Shown: positions 39,999-51,900 of the stretch, one piece after another
How positions within the stretch are numbered: position 1 is the stretch's first letter
Layout: each line of letters starts with the position of its first letter
Assembly (NCBI GenBank): GCA_015056315.1
Contig: SVGN01000007.1
Span: 31,098-95,097 of the forward strand
DNA: 64,000 nucleotides
Reading direction: 5' to 3'
Source of the DNA: Clostridiales bacterium
Lineage (GTDB): Bacteria > Bacillota > Clostridia > Christensenellales > Aristaeellaceae
Program-made: the position numbers and the translations under genes
The notes under the pieces: generated by a model
Database searches by the model: none
Told to the model about the DNA's origin: nothing
What the model saw: only the letters and a program-made list of their open reading frames with translations

Positions 39999-42900
39999 TT
40001 ACCGGCTTTGATCCTGCGCAGAGGCAGCCATCAGGCGCTTTCTGCGGCGGATCTCCATAGCGGCCAGTGCTGCGATGATTAGCGGCAGTGCGATCGCCAA
40101 GCCCATGAGGGTGAAGTCGGCATAATCGCCGGTCTGGGGCACGACGCCCAGCGGGATGCCGTATTCATCCACATAGTACCAGACGCCGTCGATGTACTGG
40201 ACACCCATAGGCGGCTTGGTGCTGGGGCCGGGGGTAGGCGTTGCGTAGGGCAGGGTGGGGGTGGGCGTGGGCGGCAGATCCTCCTCGGGAATGGTGTTTA
40301 CGATGGTGCGGCCATTGTTGAGGTAGGTGGTGGTGTAGCCTTCCACGGGCTGCTCCACAGCCAGGTAGGTGTAGAGCCTGCCGCGGCCATCCCGGCGGGG
40401 CAGATCGGAGATGGTGAATTTCCATTCATCGGTGCCGTTATCGGCGATGGTAACGGTCATGAAGGGGGTCTCGGGGTATGCGTCATCTGCGCCGGTCTTG
40501 CGGAACAGATCAACGATGATCGTTGCCGGGCGCAGGCCCAGTACGTTCTCCCGGTCCTCCCAGCGCTTGGTGATGTGGAAATTCAACTCGGTGGGTTCGG
40601 GGGTGGGTGTTACCTGAGGCTCCGGCTGGTCGTACATGACGATCTCGGAGCCGTTGGTGGGCGTACCATCCACCACCAGAAGACCCGTTTCCGCATCGAT
40701 GGTGAATTGGATGGGATCGGCCAGCAGGTAGCCGCTGGGTGCCTGGATCTCCACCAGCGTATAGGTTTCACCGGCGGTGAACCGGGCATCCGCCACAGCG
40801 TGCCAGCCATCGTTCTCGCCGGAGGATGTCCAGCTGTCGATGACGATATCGCCCTGCATCACGGCCAGCTCTGCGCCGGAGACGATATTGCCGGTGGCGC
40901 TGTCCAGCTTGCGGAAGCGGTACACATGGCGGTTGGCGGCGGTGAAGGTGCGCAGAACGTCGGGAGTGTCGGTCTCCTGCACGGTGAAGATGAAGGGCGG
41001 CATGGTCACGAAGCCTGCGGGGGTCTTCGTCTCAAAAACAGTGTAGCTCTCGCCGGGGATCAGTCCGGTGAGCAGTTCCGGTTCTGCGCCGGAGAGCCAG
41101 GTCTTGAGGGGGGTGCCCTCCGGCCGGGCCAGGCGGCCCTTGTAGAGGGCGAAGCCAGCGCCGGTGAGGGGCTTACCGGTCTGCTCATCCACCTTGAGGA
41201 AGGCGGTCAGGTACAGGGTGTTGGTCACATCGTAGCCGTTCACGGCGGCGGTGTAGCCAGGCACAGCATCCTCGACGATGGTGTAGCGGATCTCCTGCCC
41301 CACCTTGCCCTCTTCGTACTTGGGCAGGTCGGTGAAGCTCCACTTCCACTCATCCTCGGCGGTGACCTGACGGGAAGCGACCTCTGTACCGTTGGCATAC
41401 AGCCGGATGGTGATGCTCTCCGGACGGGTCAGCTCGGCGTTGTTCAGATCGTTCCAGGTCTTGGAGCCGGAGACGGAGACGGTCTCGGGAGTGTGGGTGT
41501 TGGTCACATCATAGCCGTTCACGGTGGCGGTGTAGTTGGCCGCATCCGCTTCGGTGAGAACCTCACGGATGGTGTAGGTCAGCTCGTGGCCCACCTTGCC
41601 CACCTCGTACTTGGGCAGGTCGGTGAAGCTCCACTTCCACTCATCGTCAGCGGTGACGGTGGCGGTGTCTACCACGGTACCGTCTGCCAGCAGCTCGATG
41701 GTGATCTGCTCGGGACGCTTGCCATCCCGGTTCTCGTCATCGGCCCAGATCTTGGAGCCGGAGATTGAGACGGTCTCGGGAGTATGGGTGTTGGTCACAT
41801 CATAGCCGGTGACGGTGGCGGTGTAGTTGGCCGCATCCGCTTCGGTGAGCACCTCACGGATGGTGTAGGTCAGCTCGTGGCCCACCTTGCCCACCTCGTA
41901 CTTGGGCAGGTCGGTGAAGCTCCACTTCCACTCGTCGTCGGCGGTGACGGTGGCGGTGTCTACCACGGTACCGTCTGCCAGCAGCTCGATGGTGATCTGC
42001 TCGGGACGCTTGCCATCCCGATTCTCGTCGTCGTTCCAGGTCTTGGAGCCGGAGACGGAGACCGTCTCGGGAGTGTGGGTGTTGGTCACATCATAGCCGC
42101 TCACGGTGGCGGTGTAGTTGGCCGCATCCGCTTCGGTGAGCGCCTCACGGATGGTGTAGGTCAGCTCATGCCCCACCTTACCAATTTCGTACTTGGGCAG
42201 GTCGGTGAAGCTCCACTTCCACTCGTCGTCAGCGGTGACGGTGACAGTGTCTACCACGGTACCGTCTGCCAGCAGCTCGATGGTGATCTGCTCGGGGCGC
42301 TTGCCATCCCGGTTGTCGTCATCGTTCCAGGTCTTGGAGCCGGAGACGGAGACCGTCTCGGGAGTGTGGGTGTTGGTCACATCGTAGCCGTTCACTGTGG
42401 CGGTGTAGTTGGCCGCATCCGCTTCGGTGAGCACCTCACGGATGGTGTAGGTCAGTTCATGCCCCACCTTGCCAATTTCGTACTTGGGCAGGTCGGTGAA
42501 GCTCCACTTCCACTCGTCGTCAGCGGTGACGGTGACGGTGTCTACCACGGTACCGTCTGCCAGCAGCTCGATAGTGATCTGCTCGGGACGCTTGCCATCC
42601 CGGTTCTCGTCGTCGGCCCAGGTCTTGGAGCCGGAGACGGAGACGGTCTCAGGAGTGTGGGTGTTGGTCACATCATAGCCGGTGACAGTGGCGGTGTAGT
42701 TGGCCGCATCCGCTTCGGTGAGCACCTCACGGATGGTGTAGGTCAGCTCGTGGCCCACCTTGCCACTTTCGTACTTGGGCAGGTCGGTGAAGCTCCACTT
42801 CCACTCATCCTCGGCAGTGACGGTGGCGGTGTCTACCACGGTACCGTCTGCCAGCAGCTCGATGGTGATCTGCTCGGGGCGCTTGCCATCCCGGTTCTCG

Positions 42901-45900
42901 TCATCGGCCCAGGTCTTGGAGCCGGAGATGGAGACGGTCTCGGGAGTGTGGGTGTTGGTCACATCGTAGCCATTCACGGTGGCGGTGTAGTTAGCCGCAT
43001 CCGCTTCGGTGAGCACCTCACGGATGGTGTAGGTCAGCTCGTGGCCCACCTTGCCCACCTCGTACTTGGGCAGGTCGGTGAAGCTCCACTTCCACTCGTC
43101 CTCGGCAGTGACGGTGGCGGTGTCTACCACGGTACCGTCTGCCAGCAGCTCGATGGTGATCTGCTCGGGACGCTTGCCATCCCGGTTCTCGTCATCGTTC
43201 CAGGTCTTGGAGCCGGAGATGGAGACGGTCTCGGGGGTGTGGGTGTTGGTCACATCGTAGCCGTTCACGGTGGCGGTGTAGTTGGCCGCATCCGCTTCGG
43301 TGAGCACCTCACGGATGGTGTAGGTCAGCTCATGCCCCACCTTGCCCACCTCGTACTTGGGCAGGTCGGTGAAGCTCCACTTCCACTCGTCGTCAGCGGT
43401 GACGGTGACGGTGTCTACCACGGTACCGTCTGCCAGCAGCTCGATGGTGATCTGCTCGGGACGCTTGCCATCCCGGTTCTCGTCATCGGCCCAGGTCTTG
43501 GAGCCGGAGACGGAGACGGTCTCGGGGGTGTGGGTGTTGGTCACATCATAGCCGTTCACGGTGGCGGTGTAGTTGGCCGCATCCGCTTCGGTGAGCACTT
43601 CACGGATGGTGTAGGTCAGCTCGTGGCCCACCTTGCCCACCTCGTACTTAGGCAGGTCGGTGAAGCTCCACTTCCACTCATCCTCGGCGGTGACGGTGGC
43701 GGTGTCTACCACGGTACCGTCTGCCAGCAGCTCGATGGTGATCTGCTCGGGACGCTTGCCATCCCGGTTGTCGTCATCGGCCCAGGTCTTGGAGCCGGAG
43801 ATGGAGACGGTCTGCGGCGTGTAATGGTTGGTCACGTTGAAGCCATCCACCTCGGCGGTATAGACCGTCACAGGGTTACCCTCCGCATCCAGCATATCGC
43901 TTTCTGCGATGGTGTACACGATGTCCACGCCCTGATTGCGCTGGGGCAGCCCGGTGAAGCTCCACATCCAGCTATCCTCGGCGGTGACCGTGACGCTGTC
44001 CACCACCTCGCTATCGCCATAAAGGGTGATAACAAAGCTGACGGGGCGCAGGCCATCCTGATCATCCGCATCATCCCAGAACTTGACGCCGCTGACGCTG
44101 GTCTGATCGGGCGTGCGGGTGTTGGTGATAACGTAGCCGTTGGCCGCGCTGCCGCTGACGGCGCTGCTGTAGCCGGACACGGAGGCTTCGGCGACGGTGT
44201 AGCCGATCTCCACGCCGCCCTCATACTTGGGCAGGTCGGTGAAGGTGTGGCTCCACAGGCCGTTCTCATCGGGCGTGATCTCGGCGCTGGCTTCGGCTTC
44301 ATTGTTGGCCAGCAGATATACGGTGATGATATCGGGACGGAGACCGTCCTGATCGTTCGCATCGTCCCAAGCCTTGGTCACGCTGATAGCGGTGGTCTCG
44401 GGGGTATGCTTGTTGGTGATGGTGGTAACAGTGCCCACGGTCTCATTGCTGACGAGAGTATAGCCCTCCGGCAGCTCGCCCTCTGTCCAGGTGTAGGCGA
44501 TCAGTTCACCGTCTTCATACTTGGGCAGGTTCTCAACAGTGGCCGTCCAGCTGTTGCCCTCATTCAGTTCGACTTCGGTACTGTCGGAGAGGGTCACGGT
44601 CAGGGTCTCGGGGCGGGCACCGTCATTGTTCTCTTCATCGTCCCAAACCTTGATGACGGTGGCCTCAGTCAGTTCGGGGGTATGCTTGTTGGTGATGGTG
44701 GTCACCGTGCCCACGGTCTCGTTGCTGACGAGGGTGTAGCCCTCGGGCAGCTCGCCCTCCGTCCAGGTGTAGGCGATCAGTTCGCCGTCCTCGTACTTGG
44801 GCAGGTTCTCAACGGTGGCCGTCCAGCTGTTGCCCTCGTTCAATTCGACTTCGGTACTGTCGGAGAGGGTCACGGTCAGGGTCTCGGGGCGGGCGTTATC
44901 ATTGTTCTCTTCATCGTCCCAAACCTTGATGACGGTGGCCTCAGTCAGTTCGGGGGTATGCTTGTTGGTGATGGTGGTCACCGTGCCCACGGTCTCGTTG
45001 CTGACGAGGGTGTAGCCCTCGGGCAGCTCGCCCTCCGTCCAGGTATAGGCGATCAGTTCGCCATCCTCGTACTTGGGCAGATTCTCAACGGTGGCTGTCC
45101 AGCTGTTGCCTTCGTTCAGTTCTACTTCGGTACTGTCGGAGAGGGTCACGATCAGGGTCTCGGGGCGGAGACCGTCGTTGTTCTCTTCGTCGTCCCAAAC
45201 CTTGATGACGGTGGCCTCAGTCAGTTCGGGGGTATGCTTGTTGGTGATGGTGGTCACCGTGCCTACGGTCTCGTTGCTGACGAGAGTATAGCCCTCCGGC
45301 AGCTCGCCCTCTGTCCAGGTGTAGGCAATCAGTTCGCCGCCATCGTACTTGGGCAGGTTCTCAACGGTGGCCGTCCAGTTGTTGCCCTCATTCAGTTCGA
45401 CTTCGGTGCCGTTGCTGAGGCTCACGGTCAGGGTCGTGGGGCGTGCGCCGTCGTTGTTCTCTGCATCGTCCCAAACCTTGATGACGGTGGCCTCAGTCAG
45501 TTCGGGGGTATGCTTGTTGGTGATGGTGGTCACCGTGCCTACGGTCTCGTTGCTGACGAGAGTATAGCCCTCCGGCAGCTCGCCCTCCGTCCAGGTGTAG
45601 GCGATCAGTTCGCCGTCTTCATACTTAGGCAGGTTCTCAACGGTGGCCGTCCAGCTGTTGCCCTCGTTCAGTTCGACTTCGGTACTGTCGGAGAGGGTCA
45701 CGGTCAGGGTCTCGGGGCGGGCACCGTCATTGTTCTCTTCGTCGTCCCAAACCTTGATGACGGTGGCCTCAGTCAGTTCGGGGGTATGCTTGTTGGTGAT
45801 GGTGGTCACCGTGCCTACGGTCTCGTTGCTGACGAGAGTATAGCCCTCCGGCAGCTCGCCCTCTGTCCAGGTGTAGGCGATCAGTTCGCCGTCTTCATAC

Positions 45901-48900
45901 TTGGGCAGGTTCTCAACGGTGGCCGTCCAGCTGTTGCCTTCGTTCAATTCGACTTCGGTACTGTCGGAGAGGGTCACGGTCAGGATCTCGGGGCGGAGAC
46001 CGTCGTTATTCTCTTCGTCGTCCCAAACCTTGATGACAGTGGCCTCAGTCAGCTCGGGGGTATGCTTGTTGGTGATGGTGGTCACCGTGCCTACGGTCTC
46101 GTTGCTGACGAGGGTATAGCCCTCCGGCAGCTCGCCCTCTGTCCAGGTGTAGGCGATCAGTTCGCCGTCTTCATACTTGGGCAGATTTTCAACAGTGGCC
46201 GTCCAGCTGTTGCCTTCGTTCAGTTCGACTTCGGTACTGTCGGAGAGGGTAACGGTCAGGGTCTCGGGGCGGGCGCCGTCATTGTTCTCTTCGTCGTCCC
46301 AAACCTTGATGACGGTAGCCTCAGTCAGTTCAGGGGTATGCTTGTTGGTGATGGTGGTCACCGTGCCCACGGTCTCGTTGCTGACGAGGGTGTAGCCCTC
46401 CGGCAGTTCGCCCTCCGTCCAGGTATAGGCGATCAGTTCGCCGTCCTCGTACTTGGGCAGATTCTCAACGGTGGCTGTCCAGCTGTTGCCCTCGTTCAGT
46501 TCAACTTCGGTGCTGTCACTGAGGGTAACGGTCAGGGTCTCGGGGCGGGCGCCGTCATTGTTTTCTTCGTCGTCCCAAACCTTGATGACGGTGGCCTCAG
46601 TCAGTTCGGGGGTATGCTTGTTGGTGATGGTGGTAACAGTGCCCACGGTCTCGTTGCTGACGAGAGTATAGCCCTCGGGCAGCTCGCCCTCCGTCCAGGT
46701 ATAGGCGATCAGTTCACCGTCTTCATACTTGGGCAGATTCTCAACAGTGGCCGTCCAGCTGTTGCCTTCGTTCAGTTCGACTTCGGTACTGTCGGAGAGG
46801 GTCACGGTCAGGGTCGCGGGGCGGGCACCATCGTTGTTCTCTTCGTCGTCCCAAACCTTGATGACGGTGGCCTCAGTCAGTTCGGGGGTATGCTTGTTGG
46901 TGATGGTGGTCACCGTGCCCACGGTCTCGTTGCTGACGAGAGTATAGCCCTCGGGCAGCTCGCCCTCCGTCCAGGTATAGGCGATCAGTTCACCGTCTTC
47001 ATACTTGGGCAGATTCTCAACAGTGGCCGTCCAGCTGTTGCCTTCGTTCAGTTCGACTTCGGTACTGTCGGAGAGGGTAACGGTCAGGGTCGCGGGGCGG
47101 GCGCCGTCATTGTTTTCTTCGTCGTCCCAAACCTTGATGACGGTGGCCTCAGTCAGTTCGGGGGTATGCTTGTTGGTGATGGTGGTAACAGTGCCTACGG
47201 TCTCGTTGCTGACGAGAGTGTAGCCCTCCGGCAGCTCGCCCTCCGTCCAGGTGTAGGCGATCAGTTCGCCGTTCTCGTACTTGGGCAGGTTCTCAACGGT
47301 GGCCGTCCAGCTGTTGCCTTCGTTCAGTTCCACTTCGGTACCGTCGGAAAGGGTCACGGTCAGGGTCGTGGGCCGGAGACCGTCGTTGTTCTCTTCGTCG
47401 TCCCACACCTTGATGACGGTAGCTTTGGTATAGGGCACATAGGTGTTGGTGAAAACCACCTGCTCGGCAGCCGCATCGCCGCAGAGGATGGACTTGATCT
47501 GCGCAACAACTGCGCCCTCCTCCCAAAGCACCTCTACCTGCACGGTGTACACATCGGTGCTGGCGAGGAAGCCGGTGGCGGCATCCACTTGGTTTTCGGT
47601 AACGGTATAGGTGTACACATTGCCGACCATATCGTAGGTATAGTCAATGGGGCCGAAGGTGACTTCGGCGCTGCCCGCCGTGTACACCGCGCCCTCGGTA
47701 GAGACGGTGGCGGATGCGGGCATGGGCTGACCCACCTCCTGGGCAGCCAGCGTGAAGGTGAAGACCGTCTCGGTGGTATCGATACCATCAAGGGTCTTGA
47801 CCACGGGCAGCTCCAGCACCGCGGGCTCCACGGGATCGTTCAGGAGGGTGATGGTGTTGCCGTTTGCCATCGCATAGAGCCTGGTGGTTTGGGGGGTGCC
47901 CTCCGCCCAGTTGATGGTAACGCTGCTGTTTACAGAATCCAGCGTGAGGCTCCAGCTGGAAACATCGCCCAGACGGTAGCCCTCCGGCGGCTTGGTCTCG
48001 GTAAGGGTGTAATTGCCGCCCTTCAGGTCTTTGAAGGTGTAGGTATACACGCCATCCACCAGAGCGGCGGTGGGTGCGGGCTGGCGGTTGCCCTTGGCAT
48101 CCAGCAGGGTGAAGACAGCGCCTTCCAGATCGTTACCGGCGGCATCCACCTTGCGGATGTGCAGATCGCAGAGAACGGGCAGGTTCTCCACATTCAAACG
48201 GTAGACCGCCTGATTCATGACCTGCTGCACAGGCTTACCGGCGGCGATGAGCTGCTCCACGATGCTCTTTACCTCGGCATTGGCATACTGATGGGCAGTG
48301 GTGGAGAAGTAGAAGTACCACTCCTCATTGCTGGCGGTGTAGCCCTCGGGCGCTTTGGTCTCCTTGATGCAGTAGACCTTATCGTAGCCCGCATCACCGT
48401 TGAGGGTGAACTCCAGCAGGGCGGTACCGTTGGCACCGGTGGTCGCGGTCTTTTCGGCTGCGTCCAGAGTGCCGTCCGCCTTGACAGGGTAGGCAGTGAA
48501 CTCAGCGCCCTGCAGCAGGGTCTGCACGCTGCTGCCGCCCTCCAGCTTGCGGATGCTGACAGCTGCGGTGCCCTCCGGCGGCGTATAGGTGGCTTCCTGG
48601 TTGGAGGCGCTTACTTTGAAGCTATCCTGCACATGGCTGTCGGTCTTACCATCCAGGCTGGCGGAGTTGGTAAGCTGATCGGTGTTCTCCCCTACCGCGC
48701 CCTGAGGCTTTACACGGTAGGTGAGCTTCAGACGCCGGGCATCGGGCACACTGATGGTGAAGCCCTTGGTATCGCCTGTGGCCCAGGTGATGGTATAGGT
48801 ATTCTCGGTAACGGTGCTGCCTGCGGTGAGTACCTTGCCCGTATCCATATCGAAGAGCCTGATGCTGTCATCCCGGTAGAGGAAGCCCTCCTTGCCGGTG

Positions 48901-51900
48901 CCCAGGGTATCGGTGAGCGCCAGAGGTTGGCCGTTGTTCAGCGGCACCCGATGTTCGTTGATGAGGATGGAATACTCGATCTCGCTGACAGCGGTAACGA
49001 TACTGGAGCTCTTATCCAGCATCGTGGTGCTGAAAGCCTGAGAGCCGGTGCTGGTGGGCAGGGTGTAAGACTCGTCGTTCCAGCCCACGGAGGCGGTGTT
49101 ATCGTAGTTGATGGTAACGGTGGCCGCACCGGGAGCCGCATCCATCGCTTCTTTGATGGCCTCGGGCTTCAAAATGGTGTGGTAGTAGATGTACACATCC
49201 GCACTGCTCCACTGCTTGCCGCCGGCCCAGTAACCGCCGGGTACGGTAAAGGTAAGGGTAAAGGTGTTACCGTCCAGCTCCACGCTGTCCGGAATGATGA
49301 TGTAACCCTTGTTCTTGTTGGCTTCGATCAGGAACAGATCCTTCAGTTCCTTGCCTGCGTAGGTGGGGAACATCTGGTTTTCGGACAGGGTATCCGTCAC
49401 GGTGACCTTGATGGGGTTGGGGTCGTTCTCAAACTCACGGGCACCGATAAAGATCTTCCACAGGATCTCGTCGTTGCCGTCGCCATTGGCGGGGTTGTCG
49501 TCGTAGCCGCCGGTGAAGGCCACAGGTCTGTTGCCGTCCACGGTGCAGACGGTGTAGTTTCTGTACGTGGTGGGATCGTAGTAGTCGCCATAGGCAGGGG
49601 CATCCTTGCGCTTGGTGGCAAAACCGCGCTTGTAGCTGGCATTTACATACTCCAGCATCTGCGTGCCCTGGTTGGTAAAGAGTACGCCACCATCGTTCTT
49701 CAGCGTTTTTTCATTTGCACCGCCGGAGGGGTAAGCAGTGTTCTTGAGGAAGACAGTCATATCGATCTTGCTGAAGTAGGTAACATTGTTCTCAGCAAGG
49801 ATCTTGCCCAGTTCTTCCATGTTCATGACGGCAGCAAAGCCGTGGTTGCCGTCGGTGCCGAAGTTGAAGCCCTCCAGCTCCTTTACGATGGTGTAATGCA
49901 CACCCTCGGTGAGCGGCACCGGCGTATTGATGCCGGGCAGCGTCATATTCAAAGAAATGGGCCGATCGGCAGAGTAGATGATATCCAACTCGCCGACCTC
50001 CTGCGGGTGCGGGATCGCATCCAGCACCGCGATGGAGCTGAGCAGCTCGAAGGGCACCTTATTCTTGTTATCAACAGTGACCTGCCACTTGGTGGTGGTA
50101 TCGTTGAGCTCGATCACATGCTTCTTGCTCACATACAGGTGACCGTTGGCAGTCAGGGAGGGCTCGGCCGTGCCGGGGATGGGGCCGTGGCCAAAACCAT
50201 TGCCGAAGGGATCGGTATGGGTGACCACATAGCTGTTGTTCAGCCCGGAGGTAAGGTAGTTGCCCTCCGCATCCTCCGTGGGGGTGGAGAAATACACCAG
50301 CTTGTAGAGCTTTACATAACTACCATCGGAATTCAGATCCAGGTTTTCGGTCTTGAAGGTAAAGCCGTTACCCGCTTCATTGAAATCGATATAGCTGGTA
50401 TCGTTCAGTTCGGTAAAGGAGGCCAGGCGCTCCTTATGCTTGTTTTTGTTATCGAAGCTGTGGATCTCGAAGGGATAGTTGTCGTTCACCAGCAGCTCCA
50501 TATTCTCGAGGGTATCCACAAAGGTGGTCTTGTCGTAGAAATTCCAGCCAAACCACACATCCCAGCGGATGAGGGGCTTGCCATCCACGAAAATGAGCTT
50601 GCCGGTGGCAGGGTCTACCTCATAGCCACCCTGCTTGCTGGGCGCATCATGAGTGGGCACGAGCGACTTCCATTCCTTTTTCTCGGTGGGAACGTAGTCG
50701 TCCACCTTCACAAGCCAGGCCGTGTTGGAGTAATACTGCGGATAATCCTTCTCCAGAGCAGATGCAACAGCGCTGGTAATGTCTGCAGGCACACGCAGCT
50801 GGTACGCACCGGCAGGCAGCATCTGCCCTTCGGGAGCCGTGAGGGTGATCACATTCTTACGACCATCGATGGTATTGGTCACAATAGCATCGACATACGT
50901 AAGCTCAGCATCCTTGGGGGCAGTGTTCCAAAAATCGGCAGAGGTATCCACACCCTCCAGGGTGACCGGCATATCATCGGGAGTGCGGAAGGTGAGGGCG
51001 TAGTTGGCCCAATCGTCCACCGTAAAGGTGGAGAACGGCTCACGGATGTAGACCGTTACGCGGAAATCCACATAGACCTTTTTCCTATCTTCATCCAGAT
51101 AAGCGCCGCCATATTCTTCAGTATGGTTGGTAAAGGCATCCTTATCGATCTTGAACTGGTTTTCGGTCACCTGATCCCATGCGATGGTGGCGGTAGCGGT
51201 AAGCGGGGTTTTGAGAGAAGCGCCGTTTTCCTTCACCTCAACAGTGTTGGTCTTCTGGGCCTCCGTGAGATCGGCCAGCCGCTTGAGTGCAGCGGCGCTG
51301 TCTACCTTCATCTTGTAGACCAGGGTATAGGTACCCTGGTTCAGCACCTGATCCGGGCTGGAGAGGGTAAGGGTATTGGTGGTGCCGCTGTTGGTGCACA
51401 CAACAGAAGCGCTCTCGCCTTCGGGCGGCGTGATGACCGGGTCGCCAAAGAGCTCGCCCTCCAGTGCGCCGTCCGCCAGAACGGTATCCTCCAGGGTGAG
51501 GGCGGCTTCGTACAGGTTGCCTGCCGCACCCGCAGCCAGCTTCATGTTCTGGCCCAGGGTAAGGTCTACGGTGTAGTCTACCAAATAAGAAGAGGCATCG
51601 GTGCTGAAATAGGGCACACCGGCGGTCTTGGTAAGCACATAGCTCTGCTTGGCGGTAAGGGAGACGGTCTCGCCATCCACGCCGAAATGCAGCTGACCGT
51701 CTGCATCGTGGCCGCTGGCATCCAGCGTACCTTCGAAGCTCACCTTGGTATTGCTCACATCGCCCTCGAAGTTGTACACATCCTTATAGAAGCGCAGACG
51801 GATAGTGCCGGTGGCTTCATCCACCCACCAGCGGAAGATCTCCATGCCGTCATAGGAGGCAATGTTATCATCGCTCTCGTAGGAGGTGGGGTAGTTGGCG

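Noticed and set aside
41487..47434. CRISPR-like or satellite DNA because of regular repeats
   Set aside because: The repeats are 291 and 276 bases, in frame, without spacers, and encode Cna-B domains.
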